This document shows, one piece after another, positions 50,704 through 62,781 of a stretch of DNA of 64,000 bases. The DNA comes from Salvia splendens. Taxonomy: Eukaryota; Streptophyta; Magnoliopsida; Lamiales; Lamiaceae. Each line of letters begins with the position of its first letter. The first letter of the stretch is position 1. A program made the translations under genes and the position numbers. Under the pieces are notes generated by a model that saw only the letters and a list, made by a program, of their open reading frames with translations, was not told the DNA's origin and ran no database searches. Location of the stretch: assembly GCF_004379255.2 (NCBI RefSeq), contig NC_056049.1, positions 4,278,001 to 4,342,000 on the forward strand, in the 5' to 3' direction.

Positions 50704-52363
50704 TTAGGTGCGGCTGAGATGTATGTCGTGGGTGGTGTAGGTGCGGATGCCTTGATCGACCGAGCTCAACGCTATGGGTTTGTTATGCTTCGCGGCGCAA
50801 GCTTTGGTGCACGGAGAACTCAACGGGATATATACCACTCTCACATGGCATACTTTTTCCAAGTTCGGGATCGCATGGAGGTGCGTAGGCAGATCTATCG
50901 CGAACCTTCCCGAAACATCTGTCCTTCCTTTCGCGGTCGACCCCTTCTTTGCCTTCCTGTTTGTACCACACACTACACTCACTTTTGCGCCTGCATATCG
51001 CATTTAAAGTGATTCGCTTTTTAGGAACATCCAACTTAAATTAAACTAACATGTTTTCAAATTGAAAATATCAAAACATCTTTGCTTTATTTCTATTCAT
51101 TTTAATATTTAAAATAACACTTCAAAAAATTTTATGCTGAAAAAGAAACGTTTCGCTTCAATAGTGCTTCAATAGTGACAAAGGGAGTTATAATTAAAAA
51201 TTTAAAAGCAAGGAGGATTGATTATGAAATTACAGCAAAGGGAGTTGGAGAAAACGCACTTTGTAGTGTATATGATCACCAAACCATGAAATTAGTTGCA
51301 GCTGCATAATTATATTATACTCCCTCAGTCCCAGAAAGATTGTCCCACTTTATTTTTTGCACTCGTTTTGCAAAAATAATAATAAATAGGTAAAGTTGAA
51401 AGAGAGTAAAATAAGAGAAAGAATAATGTAGGTAAGACTATTCTCTACATTATTCTCTCTTTTACTTTACTCTTTCTCTACTTTAACTATTTATTACTCC
51501 CTCCGTCCCACATAATTTGACCCATTTCACTTTTACCATTTTTGGTAGTGGACCTCACATTCCACTAACTCATTCCTACTCACATTTAATTATAAAACTA
51601 ATATATAAAAGTGGGACCCACATTCCACTAACTTTTTCAACTAACTTTTCATTACATTTCTTAAAATCCGTTCCCGGTCAAAGTGTCCCAAATTATGTGG
51701 GACGGGGGAGTATTATTTTTGCAAAACGATTGTGAAAAAGGAAATGAGACAATCTTTCTGGGGCGGGGAGAGTATTATAATATATTATACTAGTATTATT
51801 TATATATCAACAAGCAAAACCTTTTTTCTTCAGTAGTGCTTAATTACAAATTATGTTTGCGCAATAAATAAACCTCTTTTCAAATTAATAAGTGCAATAT
51901 TCAGATTTGAATGTATGTATTTCACATTACACTCGTTAAAAAAAAATAGTCATCTCGTATGTTTTTATATTTCTGAGTCATCCACCAAAATTACTTTGTA
52001 TCTATTTCTAGTAAGTTTTTCTCTTAATGAGTAAAGTCGGTCAATTTCCACTAAAAACACTTTCTCTTTTATCTTATCAAATATGCATTAAAATCTGTAT
52101 CATTAATAATCAAGACTATTTTTTATGAACGAGTATAGTATTAAAATTGAGCGAAGTTGATTACCTGAGACGGGATGGGGATTGATGGAAGGAATCAGGC
52201 TTGGCTCACCGGTGTTGCAGAGAATCGTGCCGGCGATAACGACAGTGGAGAGCTTCTCTTCTCCATAGCCAGCCCACTGCACCGAATCGTCCCTGCCCAA
52301 CAAATCCGAACTCCCAAGTGTGGGAATGGCGAGGAAGAAGACGATGACGACCAAGAAAACCAT
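50704..52363 (-). CDS. Pollen Ole e 1 / extensin-like secreted protein, 161 aa
   Basis: Two exons (52363-52165, 50990-50704) with a phase-1 intron join at PVS|GAKVSVVCGTN, the conserved Ole e 1 segment. The first 18 residues (MVFLVVIVFFLAIPTLGS) are a signal peptide, so the product is secreted to the wall or apoplast. Cysteines at 49, 74, 114, 127 and 131 fit the family's disulphide pattern (GTILCNT, VVCGTN, KVCHVRV, SSPCTKAC), and TDVSGRFAIDLP is the typical 'TDxxGxF' strand. Family members act in cell-wall biology of pollen, roots or other organs; the specific role is unknown. The upstream in-frame ATG at 52501 is rejected because the later one directly starts the signal peptide. Confidence 0.85.
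51320..51772. mobile_element. Stowaway MITE (outer) in the Ole e 1-like intron
   Basis: The left end CTCCCTCAGTCCCAGAAAGA and the complement of the right end CTCTCCCCGCCCCAGAAAGA are inverted repeats continuing through TTGTC, with TA flanks at 51318-51319 and 51773-51774. It is interrupted by a second MITE at 51497-51710. Confidence 0.85.
51497..51710. mobile_element. Stowaway MITE (inner), nested in another MITE
   Basis: The left end CTCCCTCCGTCCCACATAAT and the complement of the right end CTCCCCCGTCCCACATAATT form inverted repeats with TA flanks (51495-51496, 51711-51712). The outer element continues on both sides, so this one inserted later. Confidence 0.88.
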
Positions 52364-52488
52364 ATTCGGAATTAGTAATCGGAGAAAATAGGCAATGGAG
52401 TATTTACTATCGGAGTATAAACTTTGTTGCAAAGCAAGAAGAGGATGAAGCGATAATGAGGGGGAAGCAACCACACCACCACCTTTGG

Positions 52489-52498
52489 GTTTTATATG
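52489..52498 (-). promoter_or_regulatory. Probable TATA box of the Ole e 1-like gene
   Basis: On the minus strand GCATATAAAACCC lies about 125 bp upstream of the start codon at 52363. Confidence 0.45.
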
Positions 52499-52501
52499 CA
52501 T

Positions 52502-54038
52502 GCTTCACATCCCCTTTTCGTGGATTTCATATCACAATTCACCAAACTCATTTCCCCAACTTCTATTAATTAATCACTTACCAAAATATCATTGCATCTT
52601 TGTACCATAATTTTTTTTGTTTTAATGGATCATTTATACTTTTATTTTCAAGAAGTAATTCATGTTTCAATCATTGATTAACTTTCTAATAATGAGTCAA
52701 GAAATTGAAGTAATTTCAATCGCTTGAACACAAAATAGACGTAATTAAATCATTGATATTAATAGCTTTTAAATTTTGCTTATTCAAACGCAATCAAGGT
52801 GGAAGTTAATTTGGTTACTTCAAAAGAGGTGCACTAGTCAATCCAATATTGGTCTGAGGTAAAAAGGTGTTGTCAACTTAAATATATAAATTAGAATACT
52901 TTTTCCCCCTTTTGTAGTGGATTTGTGTTTGAGGAGTGAACAAGGTTTGGAAGTTAGAAAATGGAGGCCTAACTGTTTAGGGTAGGTAGCCTAATCTTAC
53001 CTCATATGAATTACTTATAATAATATAGTCTCATTTTGAAGATTGGACTCATCCACGTCTCTGACCTTCGGTAAACTAGCAATACAAATTTAGTCAATTT
53101 GTCAAACCATCCCCAACTATATTTATTGATAAAATCCATACGAAATCTTGGCTAATTCTCTCATTCTAAATTTTAGTACTATATTTTTGTTATTAAAATA
53201 ACATTAATCAATTGTATTGATGCGTCATGTTATAAGCCTACGGTGTTGGATGATAGAGTTAGTGAGCTACTCCTATTCCATTTGAGTGACTCTGTTTAGT
53301 TTTGTCTCCTTAATGATATGAACCCAACACACAATCACTGAGAAACAATTTTATGGAAAAGCACAGAATTTAAAATGTGTATATAAAATTGCACTAAGCT
53401 GGGTCAAATTTTGACAATTTCTAGGCATCTAAAAAGACAATATTGTATTTAAATTCTATAAAAAAACTCTATGTGGACTATTAGTAGTATATATATAGTA
53501 TAGTATGTAGTGTAAAAAATTATAAACAGTCCACAAATATAAATAATATGTATAATAAAATAATCTAAAGCCCATTATACTAGCCAACCACTATAATTAT
53601 GGGTTTGTTATTTGCTCCCCATATCCTAGTGTCTGTATTGATATTTGTTATCAATCAAAAACTTAAGTATATTGTTGCATCTCGCCATTTATATGGAGTA
53701 ATTTTTACTAGTAATTGTATTAATAAAATTAGTTCATTATGTCTTTTTGGGATGTACCACGTTATAGTTTACTTTCTTTATGCGAATTATCATAAACACT
53801 TTTTTTACTAAAATTACTTCATTAATGTTTGTGAAAAGGGTACCCGGTAAAAGGAGTTGCATATAAATCACATTTTCTTAAGAACAATAAATATATTCTT
53901 AATATCTGTGAGAATTAGACATGAACTATATGTATACACAAGACGAAGAGAGAATATACTTTTATATATGCATAGTTGGTAGATTGTGATGCAATACCAA
54001 CCATTTTTGCAATCATTTATGTCACATAGCTTGACATA
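52502..54038. other. Intergenic region, no gene seen
   Basis: AT-rich DNA; the open frame at 53599-53811 has no family resemblance. Confidence 0.45.
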
Positions 54039-54043
54039 TGAGT

Positions 54044-54250
54044 TGTTGAGAAAAGATCACACGAAATCAGGAATCAGGAATCAGGAATGTAATATGTGTA
54101 GTTGATATGGAATCAAATCATACCATAGATAGAATGCAATTAAATGTTAATTAGGTTTACTATGTATAGATATAACCTAGCCTATATAAGGTCTCTAGTC
54201 TAGTACATTATTTGAATATAAGAGATTGAATATTTCTACCGATTTCTACA
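54044..54250 (+). repeat. 5' LTR of the second Copia element
   Basis: It is 207 bp long. It contains three successive ATCAGGA units near the start and a TATA-like CCTATATAAGG at about 54181-54191. Confidence 0.93.
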
Positions 54251-54262
54251 TGGTATCAGAGC
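54251..54262 (+). other. tRNA-iMet primer-binding site of the second Copia element
   Basis: TGGTATCAGAGC abuts the 5' LTR. Confidence 0.95.
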
Positions 54263-54372
54263 AGAAAAACGATCCTAGGCTCATAAAAGCTTCATCATAG
54301 CCCAAAAATACCAATTCTCGACCTTTTTTCAGCCAAAACCAAATCCAGAAATCGAACCCTACAGCAAAAAAC

Positions 54373-57300
54373 ATGTCAGATTCAGAGGAAGAAACCAAAC
54401 CCAATCCAGATCAGACAAAGAGTTTGAGAAACAGTAAGAGTATCACAGTACCGTTCAAGCTGAACGGCAAAAACTACCCCTTATGGTCAAGACTGATCAA
54501 AGTGAAGATAGGAGGCCGGGGGGCCTATGCCTACATCAGAAACGAACCTCCGAGCCCCAGGAGCAAGGGCTTTGAGGAATGGGAGGAGAATGATCTCATA
54601 GTGTTCTCCTGGATCATGGATAACATTGACGACGACATCATCTCCGATTTTGCACACCACCAAACATCAAAGGCGTTGTGGGATAGCCTCGCCGTGACAT
54701 ACGAAAACAAGGCAGATAAGTATTTGATTTACGATCTAGAGGAAAAAGTAATTGCAATCAGACAGGGAAATCTGGATTTAGAGACATATTACCTGAGGAT
54801 CCACGGGACAAAGGGATCAACCAATACAGAGCACATTCGAACGAGAAACGCTTGGTGAAGTTCTTAACATGGTTGAATCAGGAGTATGATTCAATCAGAT
54901 GAGAAATCTTGAAGGAAGATCCTTACCCATCAGTGGAGGCTGCCTACGGGTGGGTGAAGACGGAGGCGGCTAGACGTCGAATCATGCCACCGACATCCGC
55001 CGTACCCACCGTAGATGCCAACGGCGACAAAGCCGATTCATCACCTGGGGGAATCGGACACGGACTAGCTGCACAGAGCAACCTCCCACCGTACCGGAAC
55101 GGGCCACCGCAATGCCCCGCAGCCACCACAGCCACCGACCGACCAGGAAACAACCGCCCCGACACTTCGAAATTATGGTGTTCTCATTGTGGAAAACAAA
55201 AACACACATGGGAAACCTGCTTCAAACGATTGGGGTATCCGGAGTGGTGGGAGGAGCGACAGAAGGCAAGGGGTGCACCGGCTCAGGCGAAATTCACTGC
55301 GGGAATGAGGGACGGCGAGGGTCAGTCACGACCAGGCGATGTCGGAAATCAGAGGGAAATAGCAGGTGGCAGCGGTGTACGAGGTGCCGGAAACCTCACC
55401 GAGCGGACAGGATTTGGAAATGGCAAAAAACGGGCGACGACGCATCAACAAGGAGGTAACCAAACCCTAATAACTCCAGTATTTTATATTTTAAACCACA
55501 TAAGTTTGATATATTAGAAAAGGGACCCCATTATGTGAAAAATCGCCCCCCTGATTTGCTGAAATATAAAAATGACCCCAAACATTGGCAGAAAATCCGA
55601 ATGAACCTCAATACATGTAATTATGTGTCAGAAAACCCCTTTGCACCCTTACAAAAAATTTCCGCTGCATTCCATGTTGAAAATATGACTGATACGCATA
55701 TGAGGGGGTGGATTTTTGATTGTGGGGGGACTGATACTATGACTCCGGAAAAGGATGATTTTGTTGATTTTAATGATGAAGTTACTAAGACATTTATTCG
55801 GACTCCTAGTGGCGAATTAATTACTGTTGAAGGCTCCGGGACTATTGAGATATCTCCTACACTTTGTCTTAGGAATTGTCTATGTGTCCCAACATTATCT
55901 CAACGACTGATGTCTATTAGTCATGTAACCAAGGAATTGAATTGTACTCTTCTGATTCATCCAGATTTCTGTATCTTGCAGGATATTCAGACGAGGAGGA
56001 TTATTGGGCGTGGCACTGAGAAGCATGGACTCTACTACGTGGACGAGATAGCTCAAACTGGTAGTGCGATGCTGGCTCACGGATCCACGAAACAAGAGAC
56101 TTGGCTCTCGCACCGAAGACTAGGACACCCCTCCACTGGTTATTTTAAACTTCTTTATCCGAACATTTCTATTCCTACTAACTTTGCTTGTGAAACTTGT
56201 GTTTTGGCCAAGAGCCACAGACAGTCGTTTAAACCTACAAATACTAGAATGAATTCCATGTTTTCTTTAGTACATTCTGATGTGTGGGGGCCTGCCCCAA
56301 TTATTGGTGGAAATGGGTTTAGATATTTTGTGATATTTGTTGATGATTGTACTATGATGACATGGGTTTATTTTATGAAATATAAGTCTGAAGTATTCGA
56401 TAGATTTGTCTCATTTCTCAAACTTATCCAAACACAGTTTCATACTACCATTCAAACCCTTAGGTCCGACCATGGGAGGAAATTTATTAACAGTGCCATG
56501 ACCCAAGTCTGCAAAGACAAGAGAATAATCCACCATGAATTGCAATTTTTTAGAAACCGAATTCTTTTACCACCAATCCCACCTTAGTAGTCAGGGGGAG
56601 AGTGATCCAGGTAGTACAGTGGACTATCTAAGTTGAGTTATGCCAGTTCCAAACTCTTCGATTGAGGATCCACCAGAACCCGCTGTCACTACCGCCGAGC
56701 AGGTCTCACCACAAGAGTTAGCTCATCCACCTCATAATTCTCCTCTGACGATATCCGAGGTAATTCCTGAGCCCGATCCCAATTCTATATCGGTTTCCAC
56801 TGACTCGGTTGACACAGAACCTCGAGAGGAGGACAATGTTGTTGATGGAGACACAGGACGGTATACACTTCCCTATCGGAGTACAAGGGGAGTACCACCA
56901 AAACGATATTCCCCAGAAAAGATTGGCAAGAAGAGTCGCTATGGAGTGGCAAACTTTGTGGAAGGAAATCTAACCAAAATGGCCCGAGCATTTGAGGCTG
57001 CATTGTATGAAGAGGAAGAGGTTCCATAGTCAGCCGAGGAAGCTATGAAAATTAAGCACTGGAGAGAAGCAATGTTTACTGAAATGAAGGCATTAATGAA
57101 GAATAATACGTGGGTGAAAGGAAAGCTACCCGAAGGAGTGAGGACTGTTAGGTGCAGATGGGTGTTTACTATTAAAAGAAGGCCAGATGGCAGATAGAAA
57201 GATACAAAGCCCGACTTGTGGCAAAGGGGTACACCCAGACGTACAACATAGACTATGATGAAACCTCTCCCCAGTGGCAAAGATCAACACCGTAAGAGTT

Positions 57301-58562
57301 CTGTTCTCGATTGCCGCAAATAAGGATTGGCCACTTCATCAGTTTGATGTGACCAATGTCTTCCTTCATGGAGAGTTGCCAAAGCTAGTATATATGGAAC
57401 CTCCACCTGGGTTCACGGAAGAATTCCAAGATGGAGTGATCTGCTACCTAAAGAAGACATTGTATGGGCTGAAACAGTCTCCACGTGCATGGTTCGTAAG
57501 ATTCACCGAAGTGATGAAGAAATATGAGTACAAACAAAGCATCTCCGACCACACTCTGTTCCTAAAGAAGAACGATGGTAAGATTACATGCCTCATTATA
57601 TATGTCGATGATATGATCATTACAGGTGATGATACAGAGGAGATAGTCGAGCTAAAGAAAAACTTGTTTCAAGAATTTGAGATGAAAGACTTGGGCCTTT
57701 TGAAGTATTTTTTGGGAATAGAAGTCCTACGATCAAAGAAGGGGATATTTTTAAATCAGATGAAATATGTATTGGACTTGCTAGCCGAGATTGGGATACT
57801 AGACTGCAAGCCAGCAGACACTCCGATGATCCAGAATCATGGACTACAGATGAAGGAAGGAGCCAAACCAACAGATAGAGGGAGATATCAGAGACTAGTT
57901 GGGAAGCTGATCTATCTTTCCCACACAAGGCCGGACATCGCCTATGCTGTAGGAGTTGTGAGTCAGTTTATGCATGCTCCTCAAGAAGAACACTGGGAGG
58001 CAGTTTTGAGAATGGTTCGATACTTGAAGGGGACGACTGAGCACATGCTCATATTTGAGAAACACGGGCACATGGAGATACATGGATTCACTGATGCAGA
58101 TTGGGCAGGGAATCCGAACGACAGAAAGTCAACCGCGGGATATTTTACCTTTGTTGGAGGTAACCTGGTTACATGGAGAAGCAAGAAGCAAAAAGTTGTG
58201 TCACTCTCCAGTGCATAGGCAGAGTTTCGAGGAATTAGAAGTGGGTTGACAGAGGTATTGTGGCTAAGGAAACTCATGAACGAATTGGACATGTGCCCAG
58301 TCCAACCGTGTAAACTCTTTTGTGACAACAAGGCGGCAATTAGCATTTCGGAGAATCCGGTGCAGCATGATCGAACCAAACATGTTGAAGTAGATAGGCA
58401 CTTCATAAAGGAGAACATCGAAGCAAAAATAGTTGAGATGCCATACGTCAAGTCCGAAGATCAACTGGCTGATATCCTGACGAAGGTGGTGAACTCGAAA
58501 TCATTTCAGGAAGTACTAGGCAAGTTGAGTATCGGAGATCCCGTTACTAAACTTGAGGGGAG
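54373..58562 (+). pseudogene. Decayed Copia gag-pol with integrase deletion
   Basis: Gag (NGKNYPLWSRLIKVKI) loses frame near 54810 and meets a TGA at 54900-54902. The zinc knuckle is CSHCGKQKHTWETC. The protease keeps its Asp (WIFDCGGTDTM). Integrase keeps HSDVWGPAP and LRSDHGRKF, but a deletion of about 400 bp near 56533 then joins it to sequence that lies well beyond integrase in the sister element, removing the third catalytic residue (Glu) region. Further lesions are a TAG at 57027-57029, one-base losses near 57191 and 57265, and a TAG at 58216-58218 inside RNase H. Reverse transcriptase (YVDDMIITG) is readable. Confidence 0.92.
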
Positions 58563-58750
58563 TGTTGAGAAAAGATCACACGAAATCAGGAATGTAATAT
58601 GTGTGATTGATATGGAATCAAATCATACCATAGATAAAATGCTATTAAATGTTAATTAGGTTTACCATGTATAGATATAACCTAGCCTATATAAGATCTC
58701 TAGTCTAGTACATTAATATAAGAGATTGAATATTTCTACCGATTTCTACA
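58563..58750 (+). repeat. 3' LTR of the second Copia element
   Basis: It is 188 bp long, lacks two of the 7-bp repeats of the 5' LTR and differs at several single positions. Confidence 0.93.
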
Positions 58751-58755
58751 TGAGT

Positions 58756-60027
58756 CACTTAGTATATAAGATTATTTAACTAATTTAGTAAAAATATTAG
58801 TATGGTTTTTACAGCTTAATAGGCCTATGAATGAATCAAGGATTGAATATTACAATTATGTACAATTATAATTTACACAAGGGTTCTTGTATTTTTGCCG
58901 TTTTCGTTAGAAGGTTGATAATCTAATGTGTCTACGGTCTGTCAATCAAATTTGCCAACGTGATAATATTAGTTAGTAGTAACTAGTAGTAACACATATT
59001 TGGGTGAGTTTCATACATAATCTCTTATTTTCTTTTCGTTTAAGGAATAATAATACAGATTTTCTGAAAAAAAAAACACTAAATTAAAAACATATACTCC
59101 TACCTTCCATATAGTCACAAATGAAATTATAATAAAATAATCATAATTTTATCTCCCTATCCCTCTTAACATTCAAATTGGCTTTTCCCTCCTTTACTTT
59201 TTTTTCTAATTTTTTTTTCTTTTCTTTAATTACTTTCTTTCAAGTATCAAGACAAGAAGAGATGTGGCCATCAACGACTGCAGCAACTGCTTCCTGCTAG
59301 TTTTGGTTTTTCTTCACATCTCAACTTTATTCACCTCAAACCCTTCTTCAAATTATACCCATCATGCCTTCATTATATTTTCTCATTGATTTATCATAAT
59401 ACTCCATATACATCAGCAAGTTTCTATTTTAATATACCTGATTTCATCAGATATATAGACCACAACAACACAAATTCATCAACTGAAAGTGCACCAATGA
59501 ATATATTTACTATTTAGATTTTTATGGTGAATGTTGCACTCTATATTTAGATCTGATCAGATAACTTAGTTATAGAATTCAAGTAAAAGCAATTTTGCAG
59601 TTTCATAAAAGATGCAAGCCACATCTTTTTTTGTTTATAAACAAACTAGTAGTTGATGAATTCTTCTTTTATATATATATTGGATTTTTTTTGTATGGGT
59701 AAAAAAAGGGGAAAATTATTCACGGTTCATTCATAAGCATATTAATGAATTGAGTATTTATTTGGACAAATATGACAAAAATGGAAGTAAGGTGCATCAT
59801 ACATTTCAGACAAAATAGCAAAACTATACACACGAGAATGGTGAAGAGAAAGAGGGGAATTGTTGGTGGTGCAGATATAATAACTGAAAGTGTATTATAG
59901 CGAAGATAAGACACAATATTTCACCAAAACCCTATTCGTTTTCAGAGAAGAGCATTGAATTGGAACTCTAAAACAACACTGATGATGAATTAAAAAGCAA
60001 AGATAAAAGAGAGAGAGAGAGAGGAAG
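58756..60027. other. Intergenic region and leader of the NF-YB6-like locus
   Basis: No gene is seen. A GA-repeat tract (60009-60022) directly precedes the ATG of the NF-YB6-like exon 1, as in many plant leaders. Confidence 0.45.
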
Positions 60028-61424
60028 ATGGAACTCGGTGGTAACAATGGAGGCTTCCACGGCTGGCTACCGCACCCTCCCAACAACTAGCTCCGGTGAG
60101 CTCTTCAATTAGGGTTTCTACTTTTCCCCCTTTTTCATTTTTTTGTTTTGTTTTGAGCAGGAGTGGTATTTTGCTAAGTCGAAATCTTACATTTTAAAAG
60201 CATTATCTATGTGTAGTCTACTCCCATGTAACCTTCACTAAATTAAATCCAAGCTTTCTTAATTTCTCAGAACCATACATTACAAAATAAGGATAAAACA
60301 GTAGTTGATCTTTAATGTGTGAAATCATCATTGAGGTGTGATGGTTTCTTGATTGATTTTCCGTTTAAGGAAATGATGAGAAATGTAACTGATTTTTTAG
60401 AACAATAGAAGCATTCTGTAAAAGGTGACAAATTACAGAAAACAAGTGGCGAACATGTACACGTGTCACTCATGCATTCACAGACTACTCTAACTCAAGA
60501 GGATTTCTTTATTCAGTACTCCACCATTTTAATCACTAGGCCGGCCCCATTTCACATTTTCAGATAATAGTAAATAAATCACTCATTTCTTGTTAATTCC
60601 CATTATTTTATTACTCTTTTTTGGGTGGTGGCATTGAAATTATTCTTGTTAATTCCCATTATTTTATTACTCTTTTTTGGGTGGTGGCATTGAAATTAAA
60701 GATTTTTTTAATCAACGCTTTGTTATGTTTCAAAGCTACTGATTGTGGTATTATATATGTACATGAAATGGAAATTGGAAAAAAATAAAAAATAGTTACG
60801 ATTTGAAGGTGCATATATTTAGCTTTGTTGGCTTTTATTGCCATTCCCCGTCTTTTAAAAATAACAACTTTTGAGCAGCAGACACGAACATGCCCCCAAC
60901 TAAGCAGCGTCCACGGCAGACGAGCCAGAATGCATAGTCCGGGAGCAGGACCGGTTCATGCCGATAGCGAACGTGATCCTGATCATGCGCAAGATCCTGC
61001 CTCCGCACGCCAAAATATCCGACGACGCCAAGGAGACCATCCAGGAGTGCGTGTCCGAGTACAATAGCTTCATCACCAGCGAGGCAACGCGCGGTGCCAG
61101 CGAGAGCAGCGCAAGACCATCACCGCCGAGGACGTGCTCTGGGCCATGAGCAAGCTCGGCTTCGACGACTACATCGAGCCCCTCACCGTCTACCTCCACC
61201 GCTACCGCGAGTTTGATGGCGGGGAGCGCGACTCCTTGCGAGGGGAACCGATCAAGCAGGCCTCCATGGGCTTGCACGGGTTCCCCCCACTCGCGTTCCA
61301 CCACATTCCCCAGCACCATGCCTTCTTCGGAGTTGCTCCGGTGAATTTCTTCAAGGACTCGCCTAATGCTGGTCCATCCGCAGCCTGCATTGACCCATTC
61401 CCCCACCATAAGGAACAATTGTAG
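60028..61424 (+). pseudogene. NF-YB6: LEC1-LIKE / NF-YB6 transcription factor gene with two frameshifts
   Basis: CCAAT-binding NF-Y subunit B of the LEC1 type, a regulator of embryo and seed development. Exon 1 (60028-60095) begins MELGGNNGGFHGWLPHPPN, like L1L proteins, but an extra A near 60086 creates an early TAG. Exon 2 begins at 60908 after TAAGCAG; the intron is phase 1 only if that extra A is ignored. The histone-fold domain reads [12 protein letters not shown] (with the Asp diagnostic of LEC1-type subunits), [20 protein letters not shown] and [14 protein letters not shown] one-base loss at about 61085 then shifts the frame, after which [20 protein letters not shown] and [20 protein letters not shown] follow in the next frame, ending at 61422-61424. 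It is a pseudogene, unless the indels are assembly errors. Confidence 0.82.
60587..60698 (+). repeat. Perfect 56-bp tandem duplication in the NF-YB6 intron
   Basis: The unit starting TTCTTGTTAATTCCCATTAT and ending near GGTGGCATTGAAATTA is present twice with a 56-bp period and no difference seen. Confidence 0.9.
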
Positions 61425-61925
61425 GCTTGCACTGCCAATTTTTCAAAAAATTGCTGCTGATTTTGTGCTTCTTTTCTGATTAATTTTGAAATTGATTACC
61501 TTCAATTGTGACTGCCTCTGCAATGCTATGCTAATAGAAATAATCAGTTCACCAAAATTTGGCACCAAAATTTTTTTATTCACTAAAAAAAAGGGCTAAG
61601 GATATTTTTTAGTGCTATTAAAGACGCTAATTTGTGTGTCTAATTATACCACCAAGGCTTCATAAAATGTTCTTAGTGTCCCAACTACAATTAAGGGACA
61701 CAAATAGAAACGACCTAAAAGTCAAAAGATTAAAATAATTTTTCTTCAACTTAGAGATGCTTTCTTTTGCGTCATAAATTGTGATTATTTTTTAAAATTT
61801 CAAACGCTAGTTATTATGTTTCAATTTTGTGTCCTATTTTTAAAATTCACACACTACTCACACACATAATATATTAGGGGTGGATGTTGAAAAAATTGCT
61901 AGTCAGGACTATACTGTATGTATTA
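61425..61925. other. Downstream region of the NF-YB6-like locus
   Basis: AT-rich DNA, probably including a 3' untranslated region. No gene is seen. Confidence 0.45.
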
Positions 61926-62182
61926 CTCTCTCCGTCCACTATAGGAGTCACATTTGGTGTGAGTACGAGTTTTAAGAAATGTAATGAATAGTGAGTTAGA
62001 AAAGTTACTGTAATATGAGGTCCACTTTTTTTTGTGTATGGGTTTAAAAATAGAATGTGAGTAGAGTGAGTTAGTGAAATGTGAGACCTACTTACTATTT
62101 ATGATAACAGTGAAATGTGACTCTTATTATGAGACAGATATGACAAAATATAAACATGACTCTTATTGTGAGACGGAGGGGG
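61926..62182. mobile_element. Stowaway MITE
   Basis: The left end CTCTCTCCGTCCACTATAGG and the complement of the right end CCCCCTCCGTCTCACAATAA form imperfect inverted repeats that continue into AGAGTCA or GAGTCACATTT; TA flanks at 61924-61925 and 62183-62184. Confidence 0.8.
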
Positions 62183-62184
62183 TA

Positions 62185-62781
62185 ATATAATGTGATAGTA
62201 CTTACTTATTAAGAAGAAATGAGAATGAAATAGAATGATCATTTTATGTGAAATGAATGACTATTTTTATGTGGAATAAAAATGGGATTCCTAAGAAAAA
62301 AATATACCAAGCAAAACTAAAATAGAAAAAATACTATTCCATTTCATCATACTAAGAAAGGCTTAAAATTTAGTTTATATAAATAAATATTTAGTGAGTT
62401 AATGAACTTTAATTAATATAGTTTTAAAAAGAGGTACATAGTTATTTCGATATTGCACAATAGTCCGATATGAGAGCACGCTGCAATTGTACTAAACTAG
62501 GAGACCCATGGATGCAAATTACCCAAAGCATAAATCTGGTGGGCAAAGCCCCGCTCCTGTTTTTTTACCTGTTTTTATTTCTAACAAAGCTCGAATCATA
62601 TTTCAAAACAACAAGGAAAATCCAAATAGAAATTCAAAAAATCCCCAAATTCACTATACTCACAACACACATACACTCAGCGGCACGCACATTCAAACCT
62701 CGCTGAGCCTGGCGCCTTCTTTCATATGAGAATTCAACTTCAATTTTGAAGTTGGCTGAAATTCCATCAAATTCAGTTACA
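62185..62781. other. Promoter region of the PDS5 gene
   Basis: The first half is AT-rich. The last 80 bp before the start codon are probably leader. No gene is seen. Confidence 0.4.

Larger units (their letters stand above)
54044..58750 (+). mobile_element. Second Ty1/Copia LTR retrotransposon with TGAGT duplication
   Basis: The LTRs at 54044-54250 and 58563-58750 start TGTTGAG and end CTACA; the flanks TGAGT (54039-54043, 58751-58755) are an exact 5-bp duplication. The primer site TGGTATCAGAGC follows the 5' LTR, and the purine tract CTTGAGGGGAG precedes the 3' LTR. The 5' LTR has two extra copies of a 7-bp CAGGAAT unit. The polyprotein is close to that of the element at 44714-49821, so the two are one clade, but their LTRs are unrelated in detail and this copy is more decayed, hence older. 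Confidence 0.95.

Noticed and set aside
50698..51012. Plus-strand 104-aa open frame
   Set aside because: It is antisense to exon 2 of the Ole e 1-like gene, which has family motifs and a phase-matched intron.
54066..54090. Short tandem ATCAGGA units considered as a CRISPR-like array
   Set aside because: They are 7-bp units inside a plant retrotransposon LTR with no spacers.
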